Assembly: GCA_022818135.1 (NCBI GenBank)
Contig: JAFMSR010000007.1
Coordinates: 7,300,543-7,364,542 of the forward strand
DNA: 64,000 nt
Direction: 5' to 3'
Source of the DNA: Saxidomus purpurata
Lineage: Eukaryota; Mollusca; Bivalvia; Venerida; Veneridae
Shown here: positions 12,361 through 24,535 of the stretch, in pieces
Numbering within the stretch: the first letter of the stretch is position 1
How the letters are laid out: every line of letters begins with the position of its first letter
Program-made: the position numbers and the translations under genes
The notes under the pieces: model-generated
Database searches by the model: none
Told to the model about the DNA's origin: nothing
What the model saw: only the letters and a program-made list of their open reading frames with translations

Positions 12361-15300
12361 GTGAGTAATTCTATAATATTGTATATTTCTCATTCATATA
12401 CATATTTATATACAATCTATGTATGTATCTAGTGTATATTTAAATGCATTGTACTTATCAAGTTCTTACATATAAAACTTGCCTTTGGCCATTTACATTG
12501 TATAAGAAATATGGCAAAGACACAATTAATGTTCAAATTCATAATAACAATAACACATAAGCATTGAAATGAACAATTACTAAGAAACAGTAATAATTGA
12601 CAGGGTATTACTGCGTTTTAAAATGTCTTCTTTAATAAACCTACAAATATTGAAAAGATATTTCTTGCTTTTGTTTGACATAATAGATACGAACTTATTT
12701 AAAATGGGCCAAGAAATATTACCCAGGTACTTTTGTCTTATATCTCTATACATATCACAACATAAAAGAAAATGATACTCTGATTCTATTACATTTTGGC
12801 AACATAATTTACATTTTCTGTCATTTCTATCAGTTATAACACTGAGACAAGTAAACCGTACATAAAAATAATGATATATATTGAAAAGATTGTAAGTTTA
12901 TCATTCCGCAATAGAAGATGTGTCTATATTTTCATCTCTGCAAGTTTTCCTAATGGTTTGCGTGAGACACGTCCTTTTTAGCCTGATAAATGAAGCTGTG
13001 GATGAATGAATAATGTATACATGCTAACAACTGTATCTTGTAATTCAGATATGCGAGTAGCATTGTACAAATACATAATTGTTCATATACAATGATGAGA
13101 TTGATATTAAAAAATGTACTATTAATAACTTCGTCTTACCGTTATCCACAGAGTCATATATCACTGGAATAGTCCCAAACAAAGTGTTTGACAATATCCA
13201 AAAGCAGTTGTCAGAAATTGCAATATATGTTTATTTTTTGGAAAACACTGTACTATTTGCTATATTGAACTATTTTGTTATATCCTTTCTTTGTCAGTGA
13301 CTTTTTACGTTTCGTTTCTACATATCTTTTTTGTCACGTAAATGTCTTTGCGTGATAACAATGATATACACATACAGGTAGTTTATGGTTGATTTCTAGT
13401 TAAACAGACACGAGTATCTTTGCTTTTAGTTTCAGTTTTTCTGAACCAGTCGACCTTGTTTTAACATGGGTAAATGGCTCAGACCCATCTCTAATTGAAG
13501 AAATGAAAAGGCTTAACATAGTCAGGTAAAAAGTACAAAAGATGATAAAAATGTTTATACATGTATATTTAATCATATCACACCAATACACTTTAATAGT
13601 TAACCCCTACCTCACTTGGTCAAAATTACCCCCATTTTCTGTTGACCTTTTGACATCATTTTTGCACCAAACGATTCATCATGGAACAATCTTTAAACGC
13701 ATATTTAAAAATGAATCCCCCTATTGGTTTTCAGCCAACTATGTTCAAGCAAACTTAGCGAAAGTTTCTTAATTTGTTTAGTAAATATTATCACTGAAAA
13801 GAATATATAACCATTTCACTGATAGATTTTGCACGGTGGGTAATCACATGGATCAAAATAATATCTGAACAAAAGTAAATGTATGTTTGTACTGAGCACT
13901 TTAAGAAACTGAAATAATTTAATTTTGAAGTGTTCAGCACAACCAGACTGAGGTGACTATGATTGAGACCTGTGTAGTTCTACAATACTTGTATGTTGCC
14001 ATATGAGAGGCTTCATTTTATAGTTACAAACGGCTTTCTTTATTTTCTTACATTTTTCATAGATTTACTTTTGTTTAGAGATTATTTCGATCATGTGATT
14101 CCCCACCGTGAGATCACAGTATTTAATTAGTTAGCATAAAGTAAATGCAATAAGTTACCAACTTAAAATTTGTGAATTCTATTCTAAGTCTGGTCACCTA
14201 TTCGTGAACACTCTCAAAGTAAAACAATCTTTACACGGATGAGTGTCTGTTAGTGTCAAGAACTGTCACTACTTAATACAAATTATTATCTAGTTACCAC
14301 TAAATTTAGTACAGCAACGCTTATTGTTAACTAGCGGTCCACTTTAAAATATAGTGACTGTTCGCGAATTGATTTACAGTTAGGTAATTTATCTTACATT
14401 TGCGAATTGTTAACTAGTTAACCACTGAGCTATCTACTTAAAAATTACACACAGTATCTACATCTATCTATTCGCAAATATTAGCTAGATAATTAACACG
14501 ACTATGGGATAATTATTTTACAACAGAAATATGCCACCATAGACATCTAGCTGTAAAAGAATTCTTCAAAACACGTTTGTTTGAGTGAACCATGAAAAGG
14601 CTAGCTATATTTTTAACATCGTTGAAATGGTTTTAATAGTTATATGAAACAGGTTACAGAATATCACTACTTGTAAAATTTATGGTTTTCCATCCTTTGT
14701 CTTTTGTTATCTGTAAAACTTATGTTAAAGTCGCTTTTCTACTGTATTGTTTCTTTCATGCAAAAGATCTGGCAACTCTTCTCCAAACAGATACAGAGAT
14801 TGGGGAACATTGCGATACTGCTTACGATCGGTGGAGAAGAATGCCAACTGGATCAGACATATATTTATAGTAACAAATGGCCAAGTTCCAAAGTGGTTGA
14901 ACATTCAAAATCCGAGAGTTTCCATAGTGAAACATTCGGTGAGAAAACAAGCAGTATTGTTATTACATAAGTAGTTTAAAAACCGACAAAAATATAGAAT
15001 TCTTTACATTAAGGGTAGTAACCAACAGTGATTACTATCATGTGCGTTAATGTAATGTAGAAAGACCAGGCAAAATTTCCCAATTCCTTTTGTTCTGAAT
15101 TATAACCCTAAAGTTAATGCTTACACATTCATTCGTTCTTTAAATAATTTTATAATAACGCGAACAATTTTCGGACTTCTTTTGTAAAACATGTCCTGTG
15201 CAGCTGGTAAGTGTAAGAAATTTGTTGTTTAACAAATGCTGCAAGACTGGATTGAATTATACAGGGTGATCCATGATATATGGTACGTTTTGGTTTGTGC

Positions 15301-18300
15301 TAAAATTTCAAAAAATTGACCGATTTCCCAAATTAATATTCCATAAAAGTCTGGTATATCAAAGTTCAAAAGAACGGGAAAACGTTGACGTCATTTTAAT
15401 GATGAGGTTTATTTAATATGAAGATGCCAAGGTAGAGTTTGAGTTTATTTTGAAAGTTATTCACTGGTTACTGTTATAAAAACCATGCAAAACGATATCT
15501 AAAATATGATATACTCACAAACTTCAAATACACAACTTGTGAATAGATTTAAAGGTGGATAATCAGATTTTGGCCATGTAACAGATTTGTTTGAAACTTT
15601 AACATCTGATCATTTACACTCGTTTATATTCACTTACCGCTTATTTCAAGTAAACTCAGAAGCTACACGTAGTTTTAAAACTTGCCTTTTGGTTCAGAAT
15701 GTTAAAGTATTTGTATATCTACTCAATGAAATGTAAAAGTAGAAATTATATTGAAATAAAAAAGAAATGCTCAACTTTTTTAATTCTTTCATATTAAAGG
15801 GGAGTAATAACCAAAAAAAAATAATTTAATAAAATGTATATTTCTAATAGGGATCTAACTTTATGTAATGGGTCTTTTTGTTCATTACACAAATCTCTAA
15901 CAGAATATACAAACAGTAAAAATTGTCATCAAATGTTGCTTTAATGTGATTGACCACCTTTAAACAGACATAATCATTTTAGAACAGCCGGCATGAACGA
16001 ATTGAATTTTTTAAAAGAGACTCATTTACAACGTCGTTATAACACAGAAAGGGCGTCGTATAGAGCACATGTTGTAAATATACTTAATTTTGTTGACGAA
16101 TTCATATCAATGTTGTATCAATGCTGTTTTAATCAGTTTTTTTAAAGAAAACACAATAATAGAAAAAAAAGTTATATGAGGTTGAAATAGTATCACATAT
16201 TCTCGATCACCTTGTACAAGCCAAGAAAACGGCGCTCAACAACGTCGACGTTAATTTTATTTTCAGGAAATTTTCAGAAATAAAAGTCACCTTCCCACTT
16301 TTAATTCAAGGGCGATAGAAAGTAATATACATCGCATTTCCGGATTATCACAACAGTTTGTTTATATGAATGATGATTTTTTCTTTGCCGGCACTGTAGT
16401 ACCCGAAGATTTTTATTCCAAGGAAACGGGGTTTAAAGTAAGATTAATTTTTTTCATTTACATATTATGATTTAGTCAATCCCGCTTTTCCCTATACTCT
16501 TCTAAGACGATGAAAAAATGAATTATTACGTTTCAGTTTAATTTTCAGTTAAAGTAAGGATAACTTAGCGGAACAATATAAAAACTGTATGAAATATCTT
16601 TTAAAAACTTACATAAAACATAAAGAAATTCATATGATTACTTTAAAAACAGAAACTACTGAAATTACATGTCTTACGTAATAGCATCGGTAAACATATG
16701 TTTGTATTTCAAAATGCTTTAATTTTACTTTCAAGTTTTTGTGATTTGAACTGTTGTAGATCTGTTTTTTCATAAATAAATCTTTTTTTTCATAAGTAAA
16801 TTAAACGTGTAAATGCTAGTTTGAATATTTTGCTTATTATAGATTAGTTTAACTAACGAAAAGGTTCCGGATTGCTCTGAGAGATGCAAACTATCTGACA
16901 TCAACAATGGCATATGCGATACAGAATGTAATACGAGTAGATGTGACTGGGACGGCGATGACTGTCAGAGATATCACACTAGTAACCAACCCCTTACTGG
17001 ACTTCAACGTTATGACAGTTTCTTTGGAGCAATGATGTACACAGTATATGTGTATAACAAGGCATTTGGTTATGTACACAGAAGAGTGCCAGCGCATTCA
17101 CCACATCTCATAGACATATCATTGATGTATGAACTACAAAACAGGTACCTACTTTACCAAGTCTAACCTTTACCTTATTGGAGGAAATGAATCTGTCATT
17201 GAAAACAACGCACTTCATGACTAACCTTCACATTTGTACAGTCACTCTTGCTATTCAGATAGTTATATCTCAATATGCTTAAAGTCCCAGGATCACAATT
17301 ACAAGTAGCTCTTATTTACCAAGAAAGATGTATCACCAGCGAAAATGATCTTTATTTGTACAAAAGCATGCCTAACTGCTTTTTAAATTGATGCACATGC
17401 GAGAAATACAGGGCAGAATGTTTGGAAGGTAATTACCTTTCATAGTCTTTGCTATGAATTGGATTGTGCTCTACAACAACCATTGGAACTTCTTTCCTAC
17501 GCTAATCAATAAAGTGCGATAAAATCAAAGTAAAATCTTCTAACAACTAAAGCTTTAATTTTGACACTCTAAACTAATGCAAATTAATTAAACAAACAAT
17601 GATCATTATATTTCCTTTGTGCGCACTTGCGTATTAATCAGCAGGGAAAGTCGGTCTATATTTAAACATTTTATCTGATGTAGGGTCAGGATAAAATACT
17701 AATGATTTAGTACTGGAATTTATTTCATAACATTATTTTTAAAGCTTCCTCAATGTATATCATATGTGGACGACAAGTACACTCAGTTTTTACAGTATAT
17801 AAACGAAACTTGAAAGTAAGTTTATAAAATTACGTAACAGTTTTGAAATTAATTTTACCTAAATATTTAATCAGTTGAACTTGATTTTTTACCAGAGAAG
17901 TGTGGACTATCAAACTGCTTATTAGATAAATAGCGCGTTTTTGCAAGCTGATATATTTCGAAAACGCCTTCCATCAGTATTTCAATACTTTGATTTTAAA
18001 TGATGTCGTAAAACATTTTCAAAAAAGCTTTCTGTCAACTCTTTTTTTTCATGAAGAAATGACTTGAATACAATGGTCAACACTGTTTTAGAGTGACCGA
18101 AATACTGAAAATGTTACTACACGGCCGTGTTGATAAAGGTTGCTTATTATGTTTGCCATGGAGGAGAACGTGACCTCATGTTTCCCACAGTTTTCTACAA
18201 TTTCTTTCCTCGAAAGTGGAACTAATCTGCGGAAGTGGAACCTGTGTTTTTCGCCAAATATTGTTTCGTTCTGTAAAATTTGCCACAATCCTTAAATAAA

Positions 18301-20837
18301 CAGGACTTACAATTTTTAAATAAATAGGACAAATAACATTAATACCGTTAGCAAAGAGTGTGTAAACTAAGATAGCAAGGAAAGAGTAAGGTAGTTGTCC
18401 GGCGAATTGGATTCGGAACGGTATATTTTGCAGACGAACTTTGCAGACAATATAAACAACGAAGGAATTTACAGACAATATACACGAAGAAGGGTATTCG
18501 ATTTTGCAGACAATATAGAACAGAACAGAACAATATAGATTGTATTGGAAAAGTTGTTAGATCTACATATGAATGGAAAACTTAATAGGCTGCTTAATTT
18601 TATTTTGATAATAATGATATGTGATAACAAAATAAAAGTAATTTATATAGATTTTAATTATTATTGATATGCGATAATTGTATGAACTACATGTTATACA
18701 TTTGTAAGGTGTTAGGTAGGTCAAACGCTATGCATAGCTAATGTTTATTTTTGTTGAATGTAAGATACCGGCTGAAAATAAACTTTGTTTATGTAATATG
18801 GGCTGAATCTATGCACCTAGGGTATATTATGATCACGTGCTCGAATTCGCGCCATTTGACAGAGTATGTGTTTTATTGTGACCTTGCAAGTTGAAATAAG
18901 ATAGGCATCAATCACCTGTTTTTTGAGAAAACATTTTAAAAATTGTTTGCCACATTGTAAATCTAGATAGGTCTTAAAATTGGCAACATTTTCAGGTAAT
19001 CATTAGGTCTATTGCTTGATAAATTAATTACAATGCCATACGGCTAGCTTTATAGTAACACCATAGGTCCTAATGAGCCATGTATATGTACATAAATTTA
19101 TATATGTATGCAACGCTTGGACTCAAACAGTAATACTTAAATGTAAACTCGGGTCCAGGGTGTAGAGCGCTTTCGTTTATTCTCGGATATAGTTTAAACT
19201 CGGGGTAGTTTTAACTAATCGCTGTTACCGTTTGTTTTATTTTTACTTGGAACCCGAAGAATATATGGGGTTTAACTTTCTTTTTCAGGTTTAGAAGTTT
19301 TGCAAGTGACAGAATTTGGAAATAATGAATATTAATTTTTAACTTAAATTAATTTAAAACGGACCTAGCATGTACATGTTCAGAATTTTTAGTAAGCTCT
19401 AACATATACGATATCAGTTATTCTGAGTTAAAATTGTATATTTGGCTGACAGTAAACACGTGATTATTTTAGTTTCTGGAATGGCTTGGGGTCATTTTAG
19501 CGTAGTGACTCTGATCTCTGGAAACCCGACCGAATGATAACAGGTTTTCGGTATTTGCTACAACCTAGATATGACACTCCTACACACTACTTAAAAGCAG
19601 ACAGTCCCCGTGTACTTTTGCTGCTTTAGCAGCCATTTTTTACCTGTTTAAACTAGAGATTCCTTATCTTTGGATATTCAAAAATAAGCATGGGGTCATG
19701 TTTTACATAGAAATATAAAATCTTCTTGTCAGAAATTGTAAAGCCAAGAACTAACTATTTTGTTTGTACGCATTATATGTTGAACCTTTGTCAAGTTTGT
19801 TTAAAGCCTTTCCCTGGGGGTCAAAGTTTGCGCCGCCCAATGGTTCACTTGGTATTTTTCATAGACTTTTATAAAAGAAATACTTTAAAAATCTTGTACT
19901 TTCTTTGTTTTCAACGATTTTGTTGTTGACTTTGATAACGACCAATGGTACCCAGGTGAGCGATATAAAACCATCTCGGCCCACTTGGTTTAATGCTGTG
20001 TTTGCCTTTGCAAGAGTCGTTATAGCGACTTTAGTATTAATTTTTCGTTTACGTTTTACACTATTATTATAACAGATTTCCAGAAGGATGGCAGAAAACT
20101 TCGGCAAGTAGAGTTCGGGACTCCTATAATTTTCAGTGTGCGTTTGCATATTATCATTATTTGATGAAACCACAAAGATATATACAGAAAAAAGAGAAAA
20201 TAAAACCAATGTAAGATATTTTGAACGTTGATGCAATAAAATGATATAACTCATAATCACCATTTGAAGATAAGTTCTGTAAGTAGTTCGATTTATTATC
20301 TTGATAACATTATACCAACTTATTCTTATATTAACATCCGCTACGCGGCTGTTGATATTACTGTCAGCACCAATTTTAGTCGTTGTGATCGACTGTAATA
20401 GCCATTTGCATAGAATCAGTTTGTCCATTCTTGCGTGTTTTCATTGCAGAGCGACGACACTGCTGAATCCTAGAGGTTACAATTATTTTGCTACTGGAAA
20501 TTCTGAAAGTCTGGAAAAATCATTACAATGGTATTTACAGCATAAATACAAGTACGTGGATCCTGAAAGTTGAATTAATGTATATCTTGTTTAAATTTTC
20601 GATCTTCTTTTCTTTCGTTACCATAAAAAGTAACATTTTGGAATTCAAACATGGTATTTCATAGCATTGCATTCTAAACATATATACCTTCTCTTTGACA
20701 GGAAGTTTGCTTGCATCAACGACCACATGTACTACTGGAACGCTACAGAAGAGAGTCGTTGTCAGATGGTGATCGATAGATTCTTTAAGCAGTTATTTCC
20801 AGAACCTTCAAGCTTCGAACTAGAGGATAAATTTTGA
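12269..20837 (+). CDS. Stealth-family phosphotransferase, GNPTAB-like catalytic core (8 exons)
   Basis: Exons 12269-12360, 13430-13525, 14767-14938, 16267-16437, 16843-17144, 20076-20210, 20450-20551 and 20702-20837 join in phase to 1206 nt (401 aa plus TGA). Seen: Stealth region 1 ([11 protein letters not shown], residues 40-50); region 2 ([20 protein letters not shown], 79-98, then TNGQVPKWL); HLPTF and MNDD (154-157); one Lin12/Notch repeat with six Cys at 188, 192, 202, 206, 211 and 218; region 3 ([10 protein letters not shown], then [14 protein letters not shown]); and KKFACIND near the C-terminus. The family transfers sugar-1-phosphates to glycans; GNPTAB makes the mannose-6-phosphate tag in the Golgi. 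Vertebrate GNPTAB is about 1250 aa with two Notch repeats, a DMAP segment and an EF-hand; those extra parts are absent here. No membrane anchor lies in these exons, and the AG just before the ATG implies an upstream exon. Substrate is not known. Confidence 0.88.
13430..13525 (+). CDS. Stealth gene exon 2, conserved region 1
   Basis: Encodes [19 protein letters not shown], the hallmark first block of the family. The donor is CAG|GTAAAA. Two acceptors 6 nt apart (after 13429 and after 13435) are both in frame, so a two-residue splice variant is possible. Phase 2 at both ends. Confidence 0.9.
14767..14938 (+). CDS. Stealth gene exon 3, conserved region 2
   Basis: Encodes [18 protein letters not shown], then the [12 protein letters not shown] and [13 protein letters not shown] blocks and [10 protein letters not shown]. 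Ends TCG|GTGAGA in phase 0. The block order and the boundary after the KHS residues agree with GNPTAB. Confidence 0.93.
16267..16437 (+). CDS. Stealth gene exon 4, NDD block
   Basis: Acceptor TTATTTTCAG. Encodes [19 protein letters not shown], then [17 protein letters not shown] and VPEDFYS. The acidic NDD motif is part of the catalytic core in the family. Donor AAA|GTAAGA; 57 codons, phase 0 at both ends. Confidence 0.93.
16843..17144 (+). CDS. Stealth gene exon 5, Notch repeat and region 3
   Basis: Acceptor TTATTATAG, donor CAG|GTACCT. Encodes a single Lin12/Notch repeat ending in CDWDGDDC, followed by [15 protein letters not shown]. The phase runs from 0 to 2. Confidence 0.93.
19690..19990 (+). 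repeat. interspersed bivalve repeat inside a Stealth-gene intron
   Basis: TCTTCTTGTCAGAAATTG, CCTGGGGGTCAAAGTTTGC, ATAGACTTTTATA and GGTACCCAGGTGAGCGATAT are worn modules of the AAGCTCTAGGCC-type family and its end piece. It underlies half of a long minus-strand frame. Confidence 0.6.
20076..20210 (+). CDS. Stealth gene exon 6, end of region 3
   Basis: Acceptor TTATTATAACAG. Encodes [18 protein letters not shown], then [11 protein letters not shown], the expected match to the HKVR and DMQFAFSYFYYLM part of GNPTAB. Donor AT|GTAAGA; 135 nt, phase 2 at both ends. It lies opposite a longer minus-strand frame that is only a shadow. Confidence 0.9.
20450..20551 (+). CDS. Stealth gene exon 7
   Basis: Acceptor TGTTTTCATTGCAG. 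Encodes [17 protein letters not shown] and [15 protein letters not shown]. Donor AA|GTACGT, phase 2 at both ends. It matches the segment just before the C-terminal KFxCxND block of the family. Confidence 0.87.
20702..20837 (+). CDS. Stealth gene last exon, conserved region 4 and stop
   Basis: Acceptor CTCTTTGACAG. Encodes [18 protein letters not shown], then [19 protein letters not shown] and TGA at 20835-20837. [14 protein letters not shown] parallels the FYESMFPIPSQFEL end of GNPTAB, so this is the true C-terminus of the core. Confidence 0.92.
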
Positions 20838-21299
20838 TTTTTGTCAATACTTATACAGACTCTTGAAAGTGCAATGTCATGGATTTCAATCTTTGTCCGT
20901 ATATTTTGTTGTTTATGTTATAAACATAGTTTATACGAAAACGGAATAGTATCCTTCTTTTTCTCGCAGTGATTCATACAGACATGCGCCGTAATTGAAC
21001 CGTAGGTCGGGGTCACGCGTCTTCCAGATTCAGTTCCATTAGAAGCGGTACGCTTTTCAATTTATCAACAAAGCGCTAGAGCTAGACGGAGCTTACACAT
21101 CTCCATTACCTTATAATATTTAATATGCACTTTCTTCTTTGCTAATCATAAGTACAACATTTCTATGGGATACTTACATAGACAAAAATTTATTCTAGAC
21201 TGTGTTATTGCGGAGTATTATTTCGTGACAGATTTATAAAGTTGTTAACCCACAGTTAGAAAAGTTTTAAAGACACATAAGAAAGACAATTTAGAAAAA

Positions 21300-23215
21300 A
21301 TGTCTGTGACGAAATTACGAGAAGAGCTTCAAATGAAAGGAATAGCGTCTCAACTTCATTCTCTAAAACAAGTATTATGGCTATTTACAAAGACAAACTG
21401 TAAAAAAGGTTCAGATAATATAAAAAAAAAAATATATAAAAATTTCTCCATCGAAAAGTGATTTGACAAAGCAAACGTCGGATAATTCAACTGCTGAGTT
21501 TCCAGCCACAGCTAGCGGCCCATTTGCGGAATGCCTGCAGACGTTGAGCTCTACAATGAATGCCTTCACTGAGACGGTGAAAAGTCTGAATCCCGCTACT
21601 CAACACAGGAAACCAGAGGAATTACCTACTTTAAATGATTTGTACAGCGCAGGTGCTAGTGGAACAGACAGTGGTATGTACGGTAATTCAAATTATAGCG
21701 AACTAGATAATTTACGCCATTTAATAGCTGTACAGAAAAGACATAATGTAACTGCGAGTATATGTTGTCAAACATCGTCATTGTAAGTGATTCTTTAAAG
21801 AAGCAGATAATTGACGGAAGGGACGTTAATCTCGCCACCCTGGTAATTCCTGATTTTGAGCCCAGCACTACAACGAAAGCAAATAATCGGCTTAAGAAAA
21901 GGCTTACAATTTAACAGTTCCGTGTTTCCTTTGGGAAATATCGTCATTTTATGGTTTCGAAATGGGCACATCGACAGCAGGAGCCGGAAGAATATGAGAT
22001 GGATATAGCAAAGAGGGATCCAGACCGATGCCCATCAGTGTCAGCCGAAGTATTCTGGACCTCACCACCACGGTAAACGATATGTGGAACGCATCCCTTT
22101 GTGCTAATACTATGTTGGTGTACGCATCCGGGATAAATCAGTTCAGAAAATTCTTGGGAAAATCAGGAGTTAATAGTGCTTGTTCTTTGACGGCACCAAT
22201 TTAAGAAGATAGTTTAATTCAGTTTATTGCATATCTGCATAAATCTTTGAATATCACATATTTAACGATAAAAATACGTCATGGAATTCATACACCGCTT
22301 CAGCGTTACAATTTACAGCCTTTTTAATGCAGCCATCAAGAACAAACAATAGACTACCTATTGATATAAATGACAGATGCCATGATAAAATCGTGTTGCA
22401 CGTTAGCTTTCTTTGGTTTTCTCAGATGTGGTGAATTTATCGTTAAAGAAATTTTTTTAGCTCAAGATAATCTGTGTTTCAGTGATATTACTATCGAGCA
22501 GGATACAGTCAGAGTCACATTGAACAAATAAAAAACTGACCCATTCCGGGAAGGTATAAATATTCATATTCATGCGACACATAACGAAGTGTGTCCATTA
22601 TCGGCTCTCATGAAATACCTAGAATTTCGTAACAAGCACATAAACGTACGTCATACCATCGCCCTGTACTTTTCAAACGAAGGAGTATCTTTAACAAGGA
22701 CTAAGTTTATCTAAAGTTTATCTTGCAACAGTTAGGTTTCGACAATGCAAAATTCAATGGTCATAGCCTGAGTCTGCCATCGTAGACTCCTGCATCCACT
22801 GCCCGCAGCCTGTAATCGTAGGCTAAACTATCGAGTGTGCCATCGTAGACTCCTGCATCCACTGCCCGCAGCCTGCCATCGTAGGCTAAACTGTCGAGTC
22901 TGCCATCGTAGACTCCTACATCCACTTACTACAGCCTGTTTTTGTAGGCTTATACGATTGAACCACATTTGTAATTTTTTTTAGTTTTTTTTTACTTGTA
23001 TTGCTCAATGAGGAATCTTTGCATCATTCTTGGGGATGAACCTCCGCTCTTGGTGCCTCAAACTACATCTATTGCTGGAGGCAATATCGGAGGTTCTTTG
23101 GGCATTCGGTTGTCTAATAACAGCCTTGTCCCCAAGAAAGGCGAGAGCAGACTGGCTCGATTACACCAGACTTGATATTTGTATTACTCAATTTATGTCA
23201 CTTGTAATCATTTAG
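21300..23215 (+). mobile_element. decayed tyrosine-recombinase retroelement (DIRS/Ngaro/Crypton type)
   Basis: In order: a SAP-like start (VTKLREELQMKGIASQLHSL, ATG 21300); a gag-like frame 21463-21786 (MNAFTETVKSLN); a recombinase core-binding region near 22130-22330; then near 22395 LAFFGFLRCGEFIVKE with the catalytic Arg, KTDPFREGINIHIH (Lys) and CPLSALMKYLEFRNKH. A stop (NK*KTDPFR) and frame breaks kill it. The H-x-x-R block is cut at GHS, about 22768, by a hairpin repeat. After that LGDEPPLLVPQTTS and GGNIGGSLGIR hint at the SGNH-hydrolase-like domain of Ngaro elements. A reverse transcriptase was not seen, so which subclass is open. Confidence 0.7.
22768..22955 (+). repeat. hairpin-rich tandem repeat, period about 70 bp
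   Basis: Alternating small palindromes: GAGTCTGCCATCGTAGACTC and AGCCTGCCATCGTAGGCT, joined by CTGCATCCACTGCCCGC. About two and a half copies. The two stems share the loop GCCATCGT but pair through different arms. Confidence 0.85.
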
Positions 23216-23552
23216 TATAGTGATTGTTTCTATGAAATCATGTTTAATAGTACACAGTGTATCAAGCCAGTTGTTTGCCAAAAATAAATGACATAAACTT
23301 TCGCTGGTGTTTTGTCAGTTACTTTGTAGTATGCAGTTTGAGTATAAACGCTAACTATAACAATTTTCTCATTAAGAAACCTCATTTCTGTTGAATGACA
23401 GTATTGCTAAAGGAAGTAGGTAAATGATAGCTATACATATAAAACAATTACATCGTTACAAACTACTAATATTCTGTCGGTTTACAAGCAAACTTTTTTA
23501 TCAACAAAATATATTGTGCTTGGAATGTGAAAGAGTGCAATAACCCTCTGTT

Positions 23553-23765
23553 TTTGAAGCCGCTTTGTAGCAGTGGTTGTGCGTTCCATTCAGGACCGGA
23601 GGGTCCCGGGTTCGATCCCACCAGTACCATGGCGGCGGTAGTGTCCTCAGGAAAGACAATTATATTTCCACATTGACTCTCTCACTTTCTCTCTTCGAAG
23701 TTGAGTCCATCTGGAGTGAGTCTCAAGCGCGATCAGTCAAATGTGTAAAAACTTGTTTCACGATC
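23553..23765 (+). mobile_element. tRNA-derived SINE (family 2)
   Basis: An A-box-like TGTAGCAGTGGTTGTGCG, a perfect B box GGTTCGATCCC (23609-23619), then GTGTCCTCAGGAAAGACAA, CTCTCACTTTCTCTCTTC and a tail TCCATCTGGAGTGAGTCTC. The same order recurs at 59170-59330. Confidence 0.8.
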
Positions 23766-24159
23766 GGCAATAGAAAAATGAATATAAATGTAATTTACTT
23801 GTAACTAAGCATCAGACTGATGAACATCGCTGGATCGAATAGTATTTCTTTTCTAACATTATCAAGTTCATAAGAAGGGAAAGAAATGCCATGGAGTATC
23901 TTTCATGCGGATGTTTACCCTCCGCCACCTTCAAAGTGCTGTCAGCAAGTGGCTCATACATGCTCTCTGAATATACGAGTTCGTTCCAAATCGCCTTTTG
24001 AGCTACAAAGCAGCTTTCTTTATCACCACAAGCCTCAAAGAGCTGTTTTATAGCATATTTGGAACTCTAAAGTTCCTGGTCTTAAATAACCATAGTATTT
24101 ACATATCTCTAATGAAGAATTTATTTTAGGTGGAATCGTTAGTTAATAAGAAGGTTTTC
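23766..24159. other. no gene seen
   Basis: Intergenic AT-rich sequence without a motif. The same holds for 24536-26453 and 26798-27420, which carry only short unrecognised frames of up to 82 codons. Confidence 0.5.
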
Positions 24160-24535
24160 AAATAACGTCATAAATTTGAAAATCAAACTGCAAATGCTTA
24201 TATCGAGCTCCGTACGTTCCGCAAATATCCGTACTTTTCCGTGATTTGCATATTCTGTAATTAGTTGACATTTAGAGCGAAGTAATTTCTAAAACCAGAG
24301 TCTGTGAAAAACTGTAATGAAGCCCATAGGCCATGTACTATTCTGCAATCGTTTTAAGCTATCTGAAATGTCTTGTTTCAATACGGTCTTTTCGTATGCT
24401 ACATTCAAACAGGAGCCTGATCTGGTCTATCTTGCACTAATTTCCATAGCGCAGTTTTACATTTGTTATTTACACATTTTAAAGTTAAATTATCCACGGT
24501 GTTTGAAATGTAGCAGATTAGGCCTTTTGGACCAA
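24160..24535 (+). repeat. dispersed repeat H, copy 1
   Basis: TTGAAAATCAAACTGCAAA, CTTATATCGAGCTCCGTACG, AATATCCGTACTTTTCCGTG and the ATTCAAACAG segment recur in the same order at 50555-50940. Confidence 0.8.

Noticed and set aside
17745..17815. Splice-bounded stretch with an ideal GTAAGT donor, first taken as Stealth exon 6
   Set aside because: In the required phase it meets a stop, its length breaks the frame, and the true exon with family motifs is at 20076-20210.
19859..20428. Long minus-strand frame of 189 codons with a hydrophobic segment, resembling a small membrane protein
   Set aside because: It lies opposite plus-strand exons 6 and part of intron of the Stealth gene, and its C-terminal third is inside an interspersed repeat. 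The plus strand has splice sites, phase and family motifs; the minus frame has none.
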